Shown here one piece after another: positions 20,870-32,200 of a stretch of DNA of 64,000 nucleotides. The DNA comes from Massospora cicadina (taxonomy: Eukaryota > Entomophthoromycota > Entomophthoromycetes > Entomophthorales > Entomophthoraceae), in the NCBI GenBank assembly GCA_022478985.1, contig JAKSZP010006696.1:62001-126000 (forward strand), read 5' to 3'. The notes under the pieces were generated by a model that saw only the letters and a list, made by a program, of their open reading frames with translations, was not told where the DNA came from and did no database searches. Made by a program: the position numbers and the translations under genes. Each line of letters opens with the position of its first letter. Positions within the stretch are counted from its first letter, which is position 1.

Positions 20870-22590
20870 ATCACAGATGATAGTCAACACAGGGTTGATT
20901 TTAGAGATTCCGGAGCTGTTGTATGGAGAAATTGGAAGCCCCTGGAAGAAGTCCAGAGTGGACCATGGGTGGCTCCCGGGATAATCATGCTGGGCTATGG
21001 AGAAATACAAGTTCTTTTGGTGAATTTAAGAGAAAAACTGATGAAGATCAAGAGGAATCAAATCATTGCATTTATTCATTTAATCCCGATGGCAGAATTG
21101 AGATGATTCCATGATTTTGGGTCTCTTTGAGGAAATGGGATTACTGGCTGGAGCAGCCAAAAGCATCAACCTATTGGTTTATTGAGAGCAGCTCGCAGAT
21201 CTGCTGGAAGGGCAGAAGGAGGAGGTGCTCAAATTATTTGAGAGATATTGGGAAGTATTCGCTCAGGATGACCACAATTTTGGATGCACACAAGGCGTAA
21301 TTTACAAGGTTGACACTGGGGAAAATCTATTGTCAAGAATGAGACACATCTGAAGATTAAAAGCTACCAAAACGGTAGTGGTAGATGAGATCAGCAAACT
21401 AGTGAAGCATGGGCTTCTAGTTTCGTCAACAAGTCCCTGGGCAAGCCTGATATTGATCATAAAGAAAAAAGATGAATCAAATCGGGTAGTGATTGACTGT
21501 CAGATGCTGAATAAAATAATGAAGAAGGATTAATATCCCCTACCAAGGATTGATAATGCAATGGATTGATTAGGAGAAGCGAAGTACTTCTTGACGATGG
21601 ACCTAATCTCAGGATACTGGCAGATCGACTTGACAGTTTAAGACCAAGAAAAATGTGCGATTATCACCACACAGGGGTTATACCAGCTGACTAGGATGCC
21701 CCAGGGTCTTTGTAATGCGCCCTCGACGTTTCAGAGGTCCATGGACGCAATATTGAGAGACCTGAAGTTGACGTGCATCCTGGTATATCTGGACGATATC
21801 AATGTTTTCAGTAGAATGTTTACTGATAACCTCCTGCACTTGGAAGAAGTTTTTAAGAGACTCTCCGCGGCTAATCTGAAGATCAAGCCATGGAAGCGCC
21901 ACTTCTTCAAGAAGGATCTTGAATACCTGGGATTTATGATTAATGTAAACGGATTGCAGCCACAACCCCAGAAGATAGCAGCTATTAAGAGGATGTGCTG
22001 TGCTGAAGAGTGCCCAAGACATTCAAGTATTCCTTGGGATGTTCATATACTACAGAAGATTTATTTGGGATTTTACCAAATAGCCAAGCCTTTGTTTCAT
22101 TTATTAAAGGATCTGAAAAAAGATTTATATGGAATGAAGAGGCCCAGGACTCCTTCAATGAATTACGCCAGTACCTGATAAATTTGCCAATTCTGATGTA
22201 TCTGAATTTTTATTGGGAGTTTGTCATTCAAACTGATGCTTTGTTGACGGCGATTGGCGCTGTACTGAGCCAAGTAGATGAACTTGGGGATGAACATCTG
22301 GTGGAATATGTGAGCTGGACACTCTCAGCCACTGAGAGGAATTACACCATGACTGAGCGTGAATGCCTTGCGGTCATTTACGCCTATAAGCAGTTTTGGG
22401 TGCATGTTCACGGAACGCAATTTAAAGTGGTGATGGACCACTCTTTGCTGCATTAGCTGCACAATCTATGGGAACTTGAAGGACGACTGACCTGATGGGC
22501 ACTTAAGCTCCAGGCTTACAATTATGAGATAGTCTTTGAGTGGGGCTTCTCATCAGAACGCGGATGGCTTATTGCAGTTACCAATGGTTC
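20870..22590 (+). pseudogene. pol: Gypsy-B pol: reverse transcriptase and RNase H
   Basis: RT blocks in order: SPWASLILIIKKKDESNRVV (about 21430-21490), YPLPRIDNAMD, YFLTMDLISGYWQIDL (about 21585-21635), RMPQGLCNAPSTFQRSMDAI and catalytic ILVYLDDINVFS (about 21775-21812, intact YLDD), then EYLGFMINVNGLQ. RNase H: FVIQTDALLTAIGAVLSQ (about 22220-22275), TMTERECLAVIYAYKQFW (about 22350-22400) and a decayed DHSLLH segment. Stops occur within otherwise well-conserved blocks and a frameshift lies near 22000. Product role: reverse transcription and removal of the RNA strand inside the particle. Confidence 0.9.
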
Positions 22591-22599
22591 AGTTGGTAT

Positions 22600-23915
22600 A
22601 TCCACAGGTGGATGAGCTATTCCAAAGAGTGGTCAAAGGAAGAATCAAGGATGAGCCTTGAGAAAACCAAGGTGCACTTCAAAAATGATGGAAAACACCA
22701 AGATCATGGATATAAAAGTATTCAAGACAATAAATGGGGAATGGCTATTATTCCTGAAACTATCGGAAAAAGTAGCAATAGTTCAAGCCACTCATAAGGT
22801 TGTTGGACAAGGAGGCCTAAGAAAAACAACTGACCATATTTGCCAGTATTATTACTGGGAATCAATTAACTACAATATCACGGATCATCTGTCTTGTTGT
22901 GTGGAATGACAACTGCATAAACCACATAAGAATATAACTGAATACTGACTGGTCCAACCTGGATTTGCATGGCACATGGTTTCCATCAATGTGATGGGAC
23001 CACTGGCGATGAGCACAGGAGGAGTCAAATACATCATAGTAGCCATCGACCATCTGATGAGATGGGTCAAAACAAAAGCCCTAACCAAAATTGACGCTAC
23101 CAGTACTGTGAGATTCATCCTGGATCAAGTAGTATACCAGCATGGATTTCCACAAGTCCTACTGAGCGACAATGGGACCAACTTCATGTCTCATGTGATC
23201 CCAAGACTAAACAAAATAATGGGGATCTGGGGTGTCATGTCAGTACCATACCAGCCGGAGATGAATGGACTGGTAGAATGGGTCAATGGGACGCTGGCCG
23301 CCACGCTGATGAAGCTAGTCACAGGGAGAACTTTCGCTTGAGGAACATACCTGAGTTAGGTGACGTTCGCCTACAACATCAGTCATCATACGGTGATGGG
23401 AAAGACACCACCTGAATTACTTTACAGGAGGAAGGCCGCGTTGCCACCAATATTAAAAAGTAGTAGAACCTACATCAGGGATGAGTACTGAACAATACCT
23501 AAGCTGACTGATGAGTATCCTGATTAATATGCAATTGCAAGCATTCAATACTACCTTAAAGAAAAGAATACAAGCAAAATTGATGGATGATAAGAACTGA
23601 CCACCATTAGAAGAATATCAAATAGGAGAAAGAGTTGCCTATTGCTATACGCATGGTTTTATATGAAGAAATAGATTGGATGCATTATGGTCAGGTCCAT
23701 TTAAAGTAATCATCAAGATGGTGGCCGATGCTTACTCCATCAATAATCTCTTGGATGGAAGAGTAGTAAATAGAGTCCACGCTAAGCATATAAAGCGTTG
23801 GATCAAAAAAAATAAAAAAAGAGTTCCTGAAGGACTGATGAACCATCAAGTCAGTCATGTTCTGATGATTAGGTCAAGTCCAAAAAAAGGACCTCTGAAC
23901 CATAAAAACTTTTAG
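22600..23915 (+). pseudogene. pol: Gypsy-B pol: integrase with GPY/F-like C-terminus
   Basis: The zinc-binding part reads THKVVGQGGLRKTTDHI, YYWESINYNITDHLSCC (about 22785-22905), with one His/Cys position altered. The catalytic core is open over 22976-23341: SINVMGPLAMSTGGVKYIIV, LLSDNGTNFMSH, PEMNGLVEWVNGTLAATL. The DDE triad has Asp and Glu at positions two and three but Asn for the first Asp (V-x-D-x-x-GPL in relatives). The C-terminal part, 23676-23915, has LWSGPFKVIIKMVADAYSI and VHAKHIKRW, the GPY/F module of Ty3-type integrases. I see no chromodomain. Confidence 0.88.
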
Positions 23916-24055
23916 GTTTAAGTGCCCAGGATCCAGTTTGGGGGGAAATTTGGACCTCTGAACCAAAACAAGGTCAAGTCCCATAAGAAAAAATAAGAAT
24001 AAAGATAAAAAATTGATAAAAAAAATTAAAAAGAGAGAGAGAACCGATATATTTA
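23870..24055 (+). repeat. Short interspersed repeats and A-rich stretch after gypsy-B pol
   Basis: GGACCTCTGAACCA occurs twice (about 23899 and 23953) and AGGTCAAGTCC twice (about 23871 and 23970), in opposite order around a GTTTGGGGGGAAATTTGG purine run. An A/AG-rich tract (about 23985-24045) follows. They may be remnants of an internal duplication or of an older polypurine tract. Confidence 0.6.
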
Positions 24056-25245
24056 TTAATTTTTAATTTTGTATTGATTGCTCTCAGTGCGGAGATGATT
24101 CCTCCTATGTTGCCTCTTGGGGGAGGGAGGATGGATCGTGGTAGTAAGGAATAGCCCATCAAAATTGATATGCAATTGGACACTTGCAAGGGCGAGACCT
24201 ACACAAAACCACGTTTGTTGAGCGGATGCAGAGCCCTGAGAGAATGCAACTAGGGGAAGGGAAATTGATATGTCAGAAGAAGCCAATTGCAAAACCCCAG
24301 AGCGGGGAGGAAAACAGTAATATAGGAAGAGGCAATCGGTGAATAACCCTAAGTAATCCCAATAAGGCACTGGTGCTGGAAGATTTGTCTTGAGTGCCTG
24401 CCGATGGGCCTCATCAAGAACACCAGACATGTGAGCTGGCAGCAAAGAAGGAATACTCGATGGGGTTGTCAAATCATGCCCCCAATTAATGCCATCAATG
24501 AAAGATAGCGATGAGAAGATCCAGAGAAGAGGTAATTGTGTAAAGAGCAGATTGCATCTTGTAAATGACAACTATGGTCTTCACAGAAGCTGAAGCTGAA
24601 TGACTGATGGAAGTCAGGTGAGGCTGGAAGCTTCATCACCCAACTTTGAAGAACTTGGCCAGCAAAATGAAGAGCATAAGTGGCAGTATCCTAATCCAGA
24701 AGGTTGTCCAGATCAGAGGGATTCAGTGCTAATGTTAACGCCTCAGTAACCTGGGCCCAAAGTTCAGCGTAGGGGAGCTCAAAATGTATGCTGTTCCCGA
24801 TTGAAAGCTCAGAAACCAGCACAGCGGGTTAGTAGAATTGTTTGAGTTGGAAGAGGAACTCAGGAAGCAAATCTGACCCAGCCAAGAACGAATGATCCAA
24901 AGTGACCGGCATGACCTCCAGAGCATTGACAATGATGTTCAGAGCATCAGTGAAAGGAGCTGTATCCAGAAGGGTTTTGAAGTCCAACTCGGGGATTGAC
25001 TGCAAGGGAAGAGTTGGCTGAGAGTTGTTTGAAACAATGGCATGCCTGGTTTCGGAGGGATTGGTTACTGTTTCTGGTAATTTGATGGAAGGACTAGCCC
25101 CTTGCACCAGACTAGGCATATGAGTTCTGGAAGGACCATAGAAGAGGTTCCGTCGAGCATCCTGACTCATCTTCTGGAAGAGGCGGAGGTCCAAATTTGA
25201 CAGACTGTTAAGAAGTTGCTTATAGCGGGATTCTGAGTTTGACAT
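24056..25245 (-). pseudogene. Antisense reading frame in the 3' region of gypsy-B, function unknown
   Basis: On the strand opposite to gag-pol, a 139-codon frame (24829-25245) starts MSNSESRYKQLLNSLSNLDL and runs through Ser/Pro-rich then Leu/Asp/Asn-rich sequence. After a stop at 24826 the same frame continues as plausible protein (VSELSIGNSIHFELPYAELW, ALTLALNPSDLDNLLD), and 24056-24571 is also open after a frame change. I recognise no domain. It lies wholly inside gypsy-B, since the CACCC duplication flanks the entire element. Antisense ORFs between integrase and the 3' LTR are known in some plant Ty3/gypsy lineages (Grande, RIRE2). It could instead be captured or inserted sequence whose ends I cannot find. 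Confidence 0.45.
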
Positions 25246-25810
25246 ATGAGCAGGACTAGAGGGGGGATGTTGAACTTATATAGAAGTTGATATTATGCAC
25301 TCTATAATCCATTAGGCTCCAAATTTAAGAAATTAATCTCAAAAATTAATGAAATAAGCTTTCCAAGGGAAGAATTAGGAATGACTTACAGCCAAGAGGT
25401 TATGAGCAAAATAACGAGGGTGAATAGAAATAAGTTTTTTTAATCAAGCCATGAAATGAACATCAATGGCAAGAGTCTCCTATCCAGGATGAAGAGAGAA
25501 TCAGGAATTCAAGGACGCCAGACCAAGAATCCTGAATATGACAGTGGGTCTTATACCCTGATGGGGGTAAAACCAGATCCTGGGAAAAATATTGTCATGA
25601 GTAAATCAATCAGCCTGGCATGACAAGAGGTCATGAGGACTGCGCTCTGAGTAGGCGGTAGCAAGGAGGAAGAGGAGGAATGCCATATGCCAAAGGTCAT
25701 CCCGAGCAGCATTGAATATTGATGAGTGTACTCCACTTGAACCAATGAAGTATTCAACCAGGTGTCTGAAGCGGTGTTCCCATGCCCTGGTCCTTTTCTC
25801 ACTGGAAATC
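25246..25810. other. Gypsy-B 3' non-coding region
   Basis: No gene recognised. It lies between the start of the antisense frame and the purine tract. A minus-strand frame of 98 codons (25551-25847) runs into the LTR and has no recognisable motif; I treat it as chance. Confidence 0.5.
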
Positions 25811-25828
25811 TAGGCAAGAGGGTGGATG
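25811..25828 (+). promoter_or_regulatory. Polypurine tract before the gypsy-B 3' LTR
   Basis: The purine-rich AGGCAAGAGGGTGGA-TG directly abuts the 3' LTR start at 25829. Position and composition fit the plus-strand primer of LTR retrotransposons, although two pyrimidines interrupt it. Confidence 0.6.
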
Positions 25829-26978
25829 TGTTGGGATTTTTGCCCATATTCCCAGCCTGCTAGATTACCTGGTGTCGCTAAGAGAAAATTCCCTAAAGTG
25901 AAGTGAATTGGAAATCGGTTGGCCCAAGTTTTGGAGGAACTACGTTTGGGGGATTTTGGGATATTCACCTGGTTGTATCTGTTGGGGATCAATCTGGATG
26001 AATACCTAATATCTCATCAGGTGGAGCGGCTGATGAAATAGGGGCATCTGATAGTGATTAACTATCAGGTGTACCAATTGGGATAAGTCAGGTTTCATCA
26101 CCAACTGATTGGGAATGTATGGTGAGTTGCAAGGTGAGTGATGCCGCCTGCAACTAGAGAATCAATTAGTTGGTGAAGTGACCTGCCATAATGGATAAAA
26201 AGTCCCATTACCTAAGCAGGTCACTAGCCAATTATGGTTGGTTTGCTTGGATCGAGAGGAAAATGTTAGGGACACATTTCTGACTCTTTCCATTTGAGGT
26301 CTTGAGAATGTCCAATGATGGAATCCTAGCCAGGATGGGGAGACCATCGCTGCTGAGATGAGGAAGGGCGATTCAATGGCAACAGCTGCCGTTTCATCAA
26401 AGAGGTGTCAACTGAGGGTTAGATGGCCAAATCCCCTTATAAATTTCCTAGGATTCACTATAATAAAATACACACATATAACCATACAGATATACATTAA
26501 TACATCAGAACATTATTAGTTTTATTGTAGATTTGGTTATAGTTAGACTATCAGCATCTAGCGTGAAGTTCCATCTCAAGGATATTATTGCATAAGGCAA
26601 TAATTGGTAGACTCTCAGAGAGAAGAGTAGAGATCTGAGCGGGGATCTAGAGACAAAGGGAATCACAACTAAGGGATCGCTGCTGACTGTGTGTTGGGCT
26701 GAAGTAGACTGTCATCAGAGGATCTTGACAAAGATCAAGTGGACAATAATATAGGGAACAAATCCCTAAGAGTATGACTATCAAGTATTTAATCAGAAAT
26801 ACTGGCCAAAGCATTAGGCTTGATAATAGTTCTAACTCAACTACAGATAATAGTCTCCATACTATTATTGGATCATATATTCTTACAACTCGAGGTGCAT
26901 GAGTGAACTGAACCTGTGCAGTAAAAAGATTACTAGGGTTGACAACTGATAATCAACTCACTTAGTAAATTTTCTACA
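25829..26978 (+). repeat. Gypsy-B 3' LTR (1150 bp)
   Basis: TGTTGGG..CTACA, the uninterrupted copy. It matches 5686-6576 plus 13046-13299 and shows the LINE-A1 target site unoccupied. A TATAAATT box lies at 26438-26445. It is followed by the CACCC duplication at 26979. Confidence 0.95.
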
Positions 26979-27822
26979 CACCCCATTCTGAGAGGGCTGA
27001 AGGGTGGTCAGCAGATGGGGAACTAGTCGCCAAGTTTGCCAATGCAGCAGAAGAAACAAGGTAGGGGCAGCTACGCTGTGAGTAATCCAACTCAAAGCAG
27101 GATGAACAGACGGTTTGCCTGCCCTCAACACGGGCCCAGAACAGGTGGTCAGGGGCAGATGCAACAAAGGCGCGAGGGGGAAGTTGCTCAGCAGCGTTAG
27201 AAAATTTAGGGGCTGACAGTGGCAAATGCCTGAGGCCCATCAAGGCGTGTGGCTCCATTGGGTTTACGAATTGAAGGATGGGGTCAGCACCATAGGTTGC
27301 CATACCTTCCATCAGCTCCTGATGGAGCACTGCAGGGAGAAGGTGATTGGGCAACCCAGAAAACTGAACCACCATCGTGGTGTCATCGGGGAGCCAGGTG
27401 CACGTTGTTTGAATTGGGGTGCCCTGGAAAACTAGGGGCACAGTTGCTGTAGTGGCAGCATTGGCTTCATACATGAAACCTAGATCAAATTATCCTTTAT
27501 AAGTACAGAATTTGATGAACCTGGTTGGTTGCATCACTGCCTGTGCCATTTCAATAATGGCTTTGTCTTCATATGAGAAAACTTCCCATATTCGACCTGA
27601 AGGCTGAAATGCATGCAAGAGCGGGGAGTATGAGAGGGCATCAGGGCACCATCTGGGAGCATGTGAGGTGAATGGCAAGATCCTTGGGTAGAACGAACCA
27701 ACCCAAGGATTTGTTATGACTGGACAAACCAGTCTGATCATGTTCCCCCCAAACAGAAAACGCTGGGGTGGGGATTCACCACTACCCCACCCTGGAGCCG
27801 CAGGCGGTGGGGCTGTGAACAT
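26979..27822 (-). pseudogene. U1 ORF, N-terminal part: ORF1-like zinc-knuckle protein
   Basis: From ATG at 27822 the frame reads MFTAPPPAAPGWGSG.. for 110 codons, meets one stop near 27490, then continues in the same frame (26974-27474). The N-terminus is Pro/Gly-rich. A middle region (KAIIEMAQAVMQPTRFIKFC, FMYEANAATTATVPLVF, VVQFSGLPNHLLPAVLHQEL) has the strand-helix look of the RRM-like part of LINE ORF1. Then comes a knuckle, CSSCFELDYSQRSC (about 27061-27111), with Tyr in the His position. The frame is cut at SALSEWG by gypsy-B. U2 and U3 encode homologues. Probable role: binding element RNA; no ORF2 accompanies it. Confidence 0.7.
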
Positions 27823-27871
27823 CAGTGGGTCAGTGTTGTGGCAAATTGGATTTCAATCAGTTTTGTAAGAA
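26979..27871 (-). mobile_element. U1 retroposon, 5' portion
   Basis: The 5' half of U1 (minus strand), separated from its 3' half at 4727-5685 by gypsy-B. A short leader of about 50 bases precedes the ATG at 27822. The 5' boundary rests on TAAATTTAAA at 27872-27881 matching 4717-4726, which is AT-rich and only 10 bp, so it could be off by some bases. Confidence 0.72.
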
Positions 27872-27881
27872 TAAATTTAAA

Positions 27882-28607
27882 AATTCGCATGAAAGTGGGT
27901 TTGAGAAGAAAAAAATGTCGCTGAACTATTAATACTTTGATCAATTTGCTTCATATTGATATTTTTCACACAATTTTAAGGCTCACCTCAACTCTAATTT
28001 TTGATCCGCTAATATATAGATTAATGTCCAGTTATATCAACTTCTTGACACCTGGTCTATTTAACGGCTGGGCCATAGTGGCATAGTTAGTATATGTTGC
28101 CATCCTACTCAATTTAGGATATCAGTATGGTAGTCACCTGGACTGATCTTATTATGAATGCCTTATGGCACTATAATGTACCCTACTCCTTGGTTTTATC
28201 CAAACTCAGTGAGCTAAGCTTTGTGACCCTACAGCAGTCGAGCCCTTGCTATTCCTGTAATGGACTCTGGACCCCCTGAGGGCCCAGGAACAACTTCAGT
28301 GGGATCTGCAGCCACCTTAACCACAAAATGTGTTGTTGCTGACAAGTTTTGATAGTATGGTTATCATCAATAATCATCCTGAAGTTCCCTTCCTGATAAA
28401 GATACCAAGTCATTTGGATGGTGTCAGACGTTTTCTCTTGCAGCTGCAAGGAAGAATGTCTTGGGTCAAAATCAGTTGAAACGGGGAAATGTCAGCTATC
28501 TAAAAGTTTGCGACAAACCTAAATGCAATTTTAATAATAATGATGTTATAATCGACCAAAAGACCCTGGTCAATTCTTGGTGGAACCCCACAAATCAGGG
28601 GGTAACA
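27882..28607 (-). repeat. Probable gypsy-A 5' LTR, outer part
   Basis: Read on the minus strand it would begin TGTTACCCCCTGATTTGTGG at 28607 and run toward U1, resuming at 4726. A TG start, the absence of coding signal and a combined length near 1.15 kb are the support. The partner LTR is outside the window, so the call is tentative. It contains no gene. Confidence 0.4.
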
Positions 28608-29040
28608 TGATTTTAAATAATAATTGGGCAGCAACCATAAAATCAAGCATTAAGATTACTCCTACCATGTAATAGACTGTGGGGCATCTATTAGGTGGTA
28701 CTCCCAGCCTCAACCAGGTCCTTTAAGGTGCCTATGCACGGGGACCACCCCTTTTATAGGCAGTGGCAGGGGTCCCCAAAGGTGCAAAAGATTTCATGAA
28801 TGGGGATTGGCTGAAGTTCATAAAATTGTTACCTCACGGGTGCATTTTAGCAATTAGTATTTTCCCTGCTATTGTTCAGCCAAAATGAAGTGATCATTCC
28901 AAACTCCAATATGCTGCATTATAATATTTTCCAATTCAGATGTTAACAAGATGTACCAAACTTACTACTAAATTCCCTCTGACCTTTTGTAAATCCTTAG
29001 ATGGAATTCATGGCATCTCATGGTAACTTAATCCATTATC
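28608..29040 (-). pseudogene. Gypsy-D remnant downstream of RNase H (possible start of integrase)
   Basis: LINE-B2 sits between this and the gypsy-D RNase H at 34306, and its exact 13-bp duplication proves the two were adjacent. The frame entering here reads NGLSYHEMP, then IPSKDLQ after one stop, resembling the D-G-L-x-Y..V-P-x-x-x-L segment that precedes the zinc-binding part of Ty3/gypsy integrases. The rest is open for stretches but I cannot confirm it. TATAAAAG on the minus strand (28751-28758) is noted; its role is unclear. Confidence 0.4.
29028..29040. repeat. Target-site duplication of LINE-B2, left copy
   Basis: TTAATCCATTATC here is repeated exactly at 34306-34318, at the other end of LINE-B2. 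Confidence 0.93.
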
Positions 29041-29204
29041 TTTATATTTATTTAGGGAAGGTCGACCAGGGGACAAGCAAATCCTACATAGTGGGAATAG
29101 ATTAATAAAAATTTGAAAATTAAAAAGACACCCCAGAGGGTTCAAGGCCACTCTTATTGTCTCCAGGATCACCAAGTTTAGGACGGTAGGGGGGTTATGC
29201 TGGC

Positions 29205-32200
29205 TTATTCTTGGATGCAGCATGTGTAAAGGAAAGAATCAACCTTTAGGAACCATATGGGGAACCATGTGTTGATTGTCCTTCTGTTATGGGGGGTCAT
29301 ATGTCCAAACAACCATGCTCGGAAATTTTCCAATATATAATAGTGGAACTGATTAATGGTTTCTTAGATTGTAGGCGTTGCTCCTGTAAACGATTCCAGT
29401 AATATTATATGGATCATCCATAGTGATATTGCTACTATTAACGCCCTGAGGGATGGTTGGATAGGAAAGTCCATGTTTATAGCAAACATGTTCCTAGCTA
29501 GGCTGAATGGTTGTCCACTTTCATGGCGGAATAGTCGCATATCCTCTTTCCATAAAGCCAGTGATGTTGGGCTTGTTCTAAACGGTCGGCTAGGCTTCCA
29601 TACTGACCACATATTGCACATGAGGAATGGGCAGCATTTGACCGTTCTGCTGTGCGGTATACTCTCTCATTGATCTCCACACATGTGCTCTTATCCTGAG
29701 TTGGAGTAGAGGGTGATGTGTGTATCTCCATACTCTTCTTTGGGTCTCCAGGTTGTAGGGTATATCCATATGGTCCAGGTAATCAATCCTGGCTATAGTA
29801 CTCGGATTTCTGCATATTATATTATCTGTGACTATTTGGTAATTGATTTCCTGTCTGTGAGTTAGCCTTGGGCGTCTTTGGTGACTGGTTTGTTCATTTA
29901 TGTAAATCCGCCATGTCGCTCTTCTCATGGCTAGGAGTATTCGTTTGAAATGTGCATGAGTGCAATGTGGTCCTACAGCTGTAGGATGGGATGCCAGATA
30001 CCTGATTAATGTGTTTGGGTGATCTGGGCTTCTTAATTGGAGTGCTCGTGTAAAGTTATATCTTGCTGTTCTGGCCCAATGTATATCTGGAAAATCTAGG
30101 CTAGTCACTTGAGCTATCCAGGATCCTAGTATATGGGCCGGATGCTCTACATAATTAGTAAGCCCCATACCTCCATTCCTTCTAGAGCCAGATAGGTTTT
30201 TGAGGCGTGCAGGGGTTGTGGTTGAACCAGAGCCATCCTTGTAATAGGGCTTAAATTGTATTAAAGAAGGTCGGTAAGAAAGCAATTGCATGGGCCATAA
30301 ACCATATGATTAATAGAAACTTAGAGTTGGCTACCATGACCTTTCCTATCAAACCTGTTTGATGTCCATGTAAGGAGGCAATGCGTCTTATAAATTAATC
30401 CAGAAGTTGACTTTCCATCCTGGAGTTGGCGTAACCTGCTGCTTCCAACCATACCCTCAAGTGATGGACAGATCCAGCTGTTGGCTTGTTAGTGAAGGAT
30501 AGTTTAAGTGGGGTTAATGCTGATTTTTGCCTCCTATGTCTGGTGAGAAGTCTTGATGTTGTATTAGTTTGTTGTCCCAGGGTAGATGTCATCCAATGGG
30601 TCTGATATTTCCCCAGGAGTATGATTTCCGTTTTCTCAGTGTTAAGTGATGCGTTTCTTATGGCTGAGTAATCTTGTATTACCTTCTCATTCTGCAAGCA
30701 TCCTGATTGTTGGATATTACCAACACACAGTCATCAGCGAAGGCCATCATTTTGACTGGTGATTGGCCCTTAACATGATTCCCTTGAGAAGTGTGTTTGT
30801 ATTTTGAATTAGGGTGTCTGGACTAAGGTTGTAGAGTAGAGGGCTGAAAGGGTCTCCTTGTTTGAGTCCTCTCTGTGGGATGACTGGGTTAGTTAAGAAT
30901 CCTGATCCACGCACATCCATGGTGGCTGACTCTGTGAACAACACCTCCCAGTTTATGAGTCTATTTGGGAGTTTGAATTTTTGAAGGAAGGCCCTGGGAT
31001 AGGTCCAGTTCACCCTATCATATGCCTTCTGTTGGTCCAAAAAGACAAGCGCTCCAGATGTTTTGGGCTGGCAGACATTTGCAACTGTGTGGATGTTGTC
31101 CCATATGGATCTTCTTGGAAAAAATCCATACTGTGATGGGGATATCGCATCAGTTGCAATTTCTCCTAGTCGTTTAGCCATGATTTTTGTGAATACTTTT
31201 GTGTCTGTGTTGGTTAGGGATATTAGGCGCCAGTTTGATAGGTTTAGTCTGTCTCCTTTTTTTAATAAGGTGACAGTGTAGGCTTCTTTGCCTCCAGGTA
31301 GGAGGTATGTTTCTATAATACACTTGTTCATGGAAGCTAGAAGAATGTTAGAGATGTTAGTAAAATATTTTATGTAAAATTCATAGAGAATCCCATCAGG
31401 TCCAGGGCATTTCCCTCTTGGTGCACCGTATACTACTTCCCATAATTCCTCACGTGATATTAGGTTGATTAAATCATTATTTTGAGCCACGAGGTCAATA
31501 TGTGCGCTTGCAAGGAACTTTTAAATTTTTTCTGGTGTGACCGGTTTGGATTTATACAAATTTGTATAAAACCTGTGCACTGTAATCACGACTTCTTTGG
31601 GTGTTTCCACTATGAATTTGTCCAGTTGTCGGACCTTTGTGCAAGCTATCATAATTTTCCAGGTGTGGAATTGGCAGAAAAATAGCCTGAGCAAGTTTCT
31701 CCATCTTTTATGTTTTTTGCTCTATATTGAACTCCAACTTGGTGTTGGTGTTCACAAACTAGGGTGTTTAGCTGAGCAGAGATCTCCACCCATCTGTGAC
31801 CCCATCCAGGGCTGTACCCTATGCATGGGACATTGTTTTCTAGCTTGTTGATTTCTTCCAAGGTGTGCTTGATGATGGCTGAAGCTGCCCTGTAGCTTCT
31901 AGACGTTGTGTGTTTGTATTGTTGGGTTGTTGATTTTTAAAAAATTTTCAGGTGGTTAGTGGGTCCAAGCAGAAAGGTGTTTGAAAACCCCGGGTTGCAG
32001 ATATTTCCTTCATCCAGAATTGAAATTCCAAGTCGGCTAAACTTTCTAGGCGTATTCTGCACCATCTGGGTGCTTGAGTACCTGGTTCCACCATTTTGAA
32101 GGACACCAAAACTAGCCAATGGTCAGAAAATTCAATTGTATTATTTTAAAATTTTTGAATTTGGTGACAGAAAATTATTGGTGCGAGTATCAGGTCTATC

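Larger units (their letters stand above)
5686..26978 (+). mobile_element. Gypsy-B: complete Ty3/gypsy element with two LTRs and two nested LINEs
   Basis: Boundaries are fixed by matching LTRs (5686-13299 interrupted; 25829-26978), TG..CA termini and the CACCC duplication. After removing LINE-A1 (6577-13030) and LINE-B1 (14715-20010) with their duplicated target sites, the element is about 9.5 kb: 5' LTR, gag (13347), protease, RT, RNase H, integrase (to 23915), a 1.9 kb 3' region holding an antisense reading frame, a purine-rich tract and the 3' LTR. The first 430 bases of the two LTRs differ at roughly 8 % of sites by eye, mostly transitions, so the insertion is not recent. PR-RT-RH-INT order is Ty3/gypsy. 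Confidence 0.95.

Noticed and set aside
23916..25828. The antisense frame as a continuation of U1 on the other side of a solo LTR
   Set aside because: The CACCC duplication flanks the whole of gypsy-B (5681-5685 and 26979-26983), and the U1 frame continues at 5685 and not at 25828.
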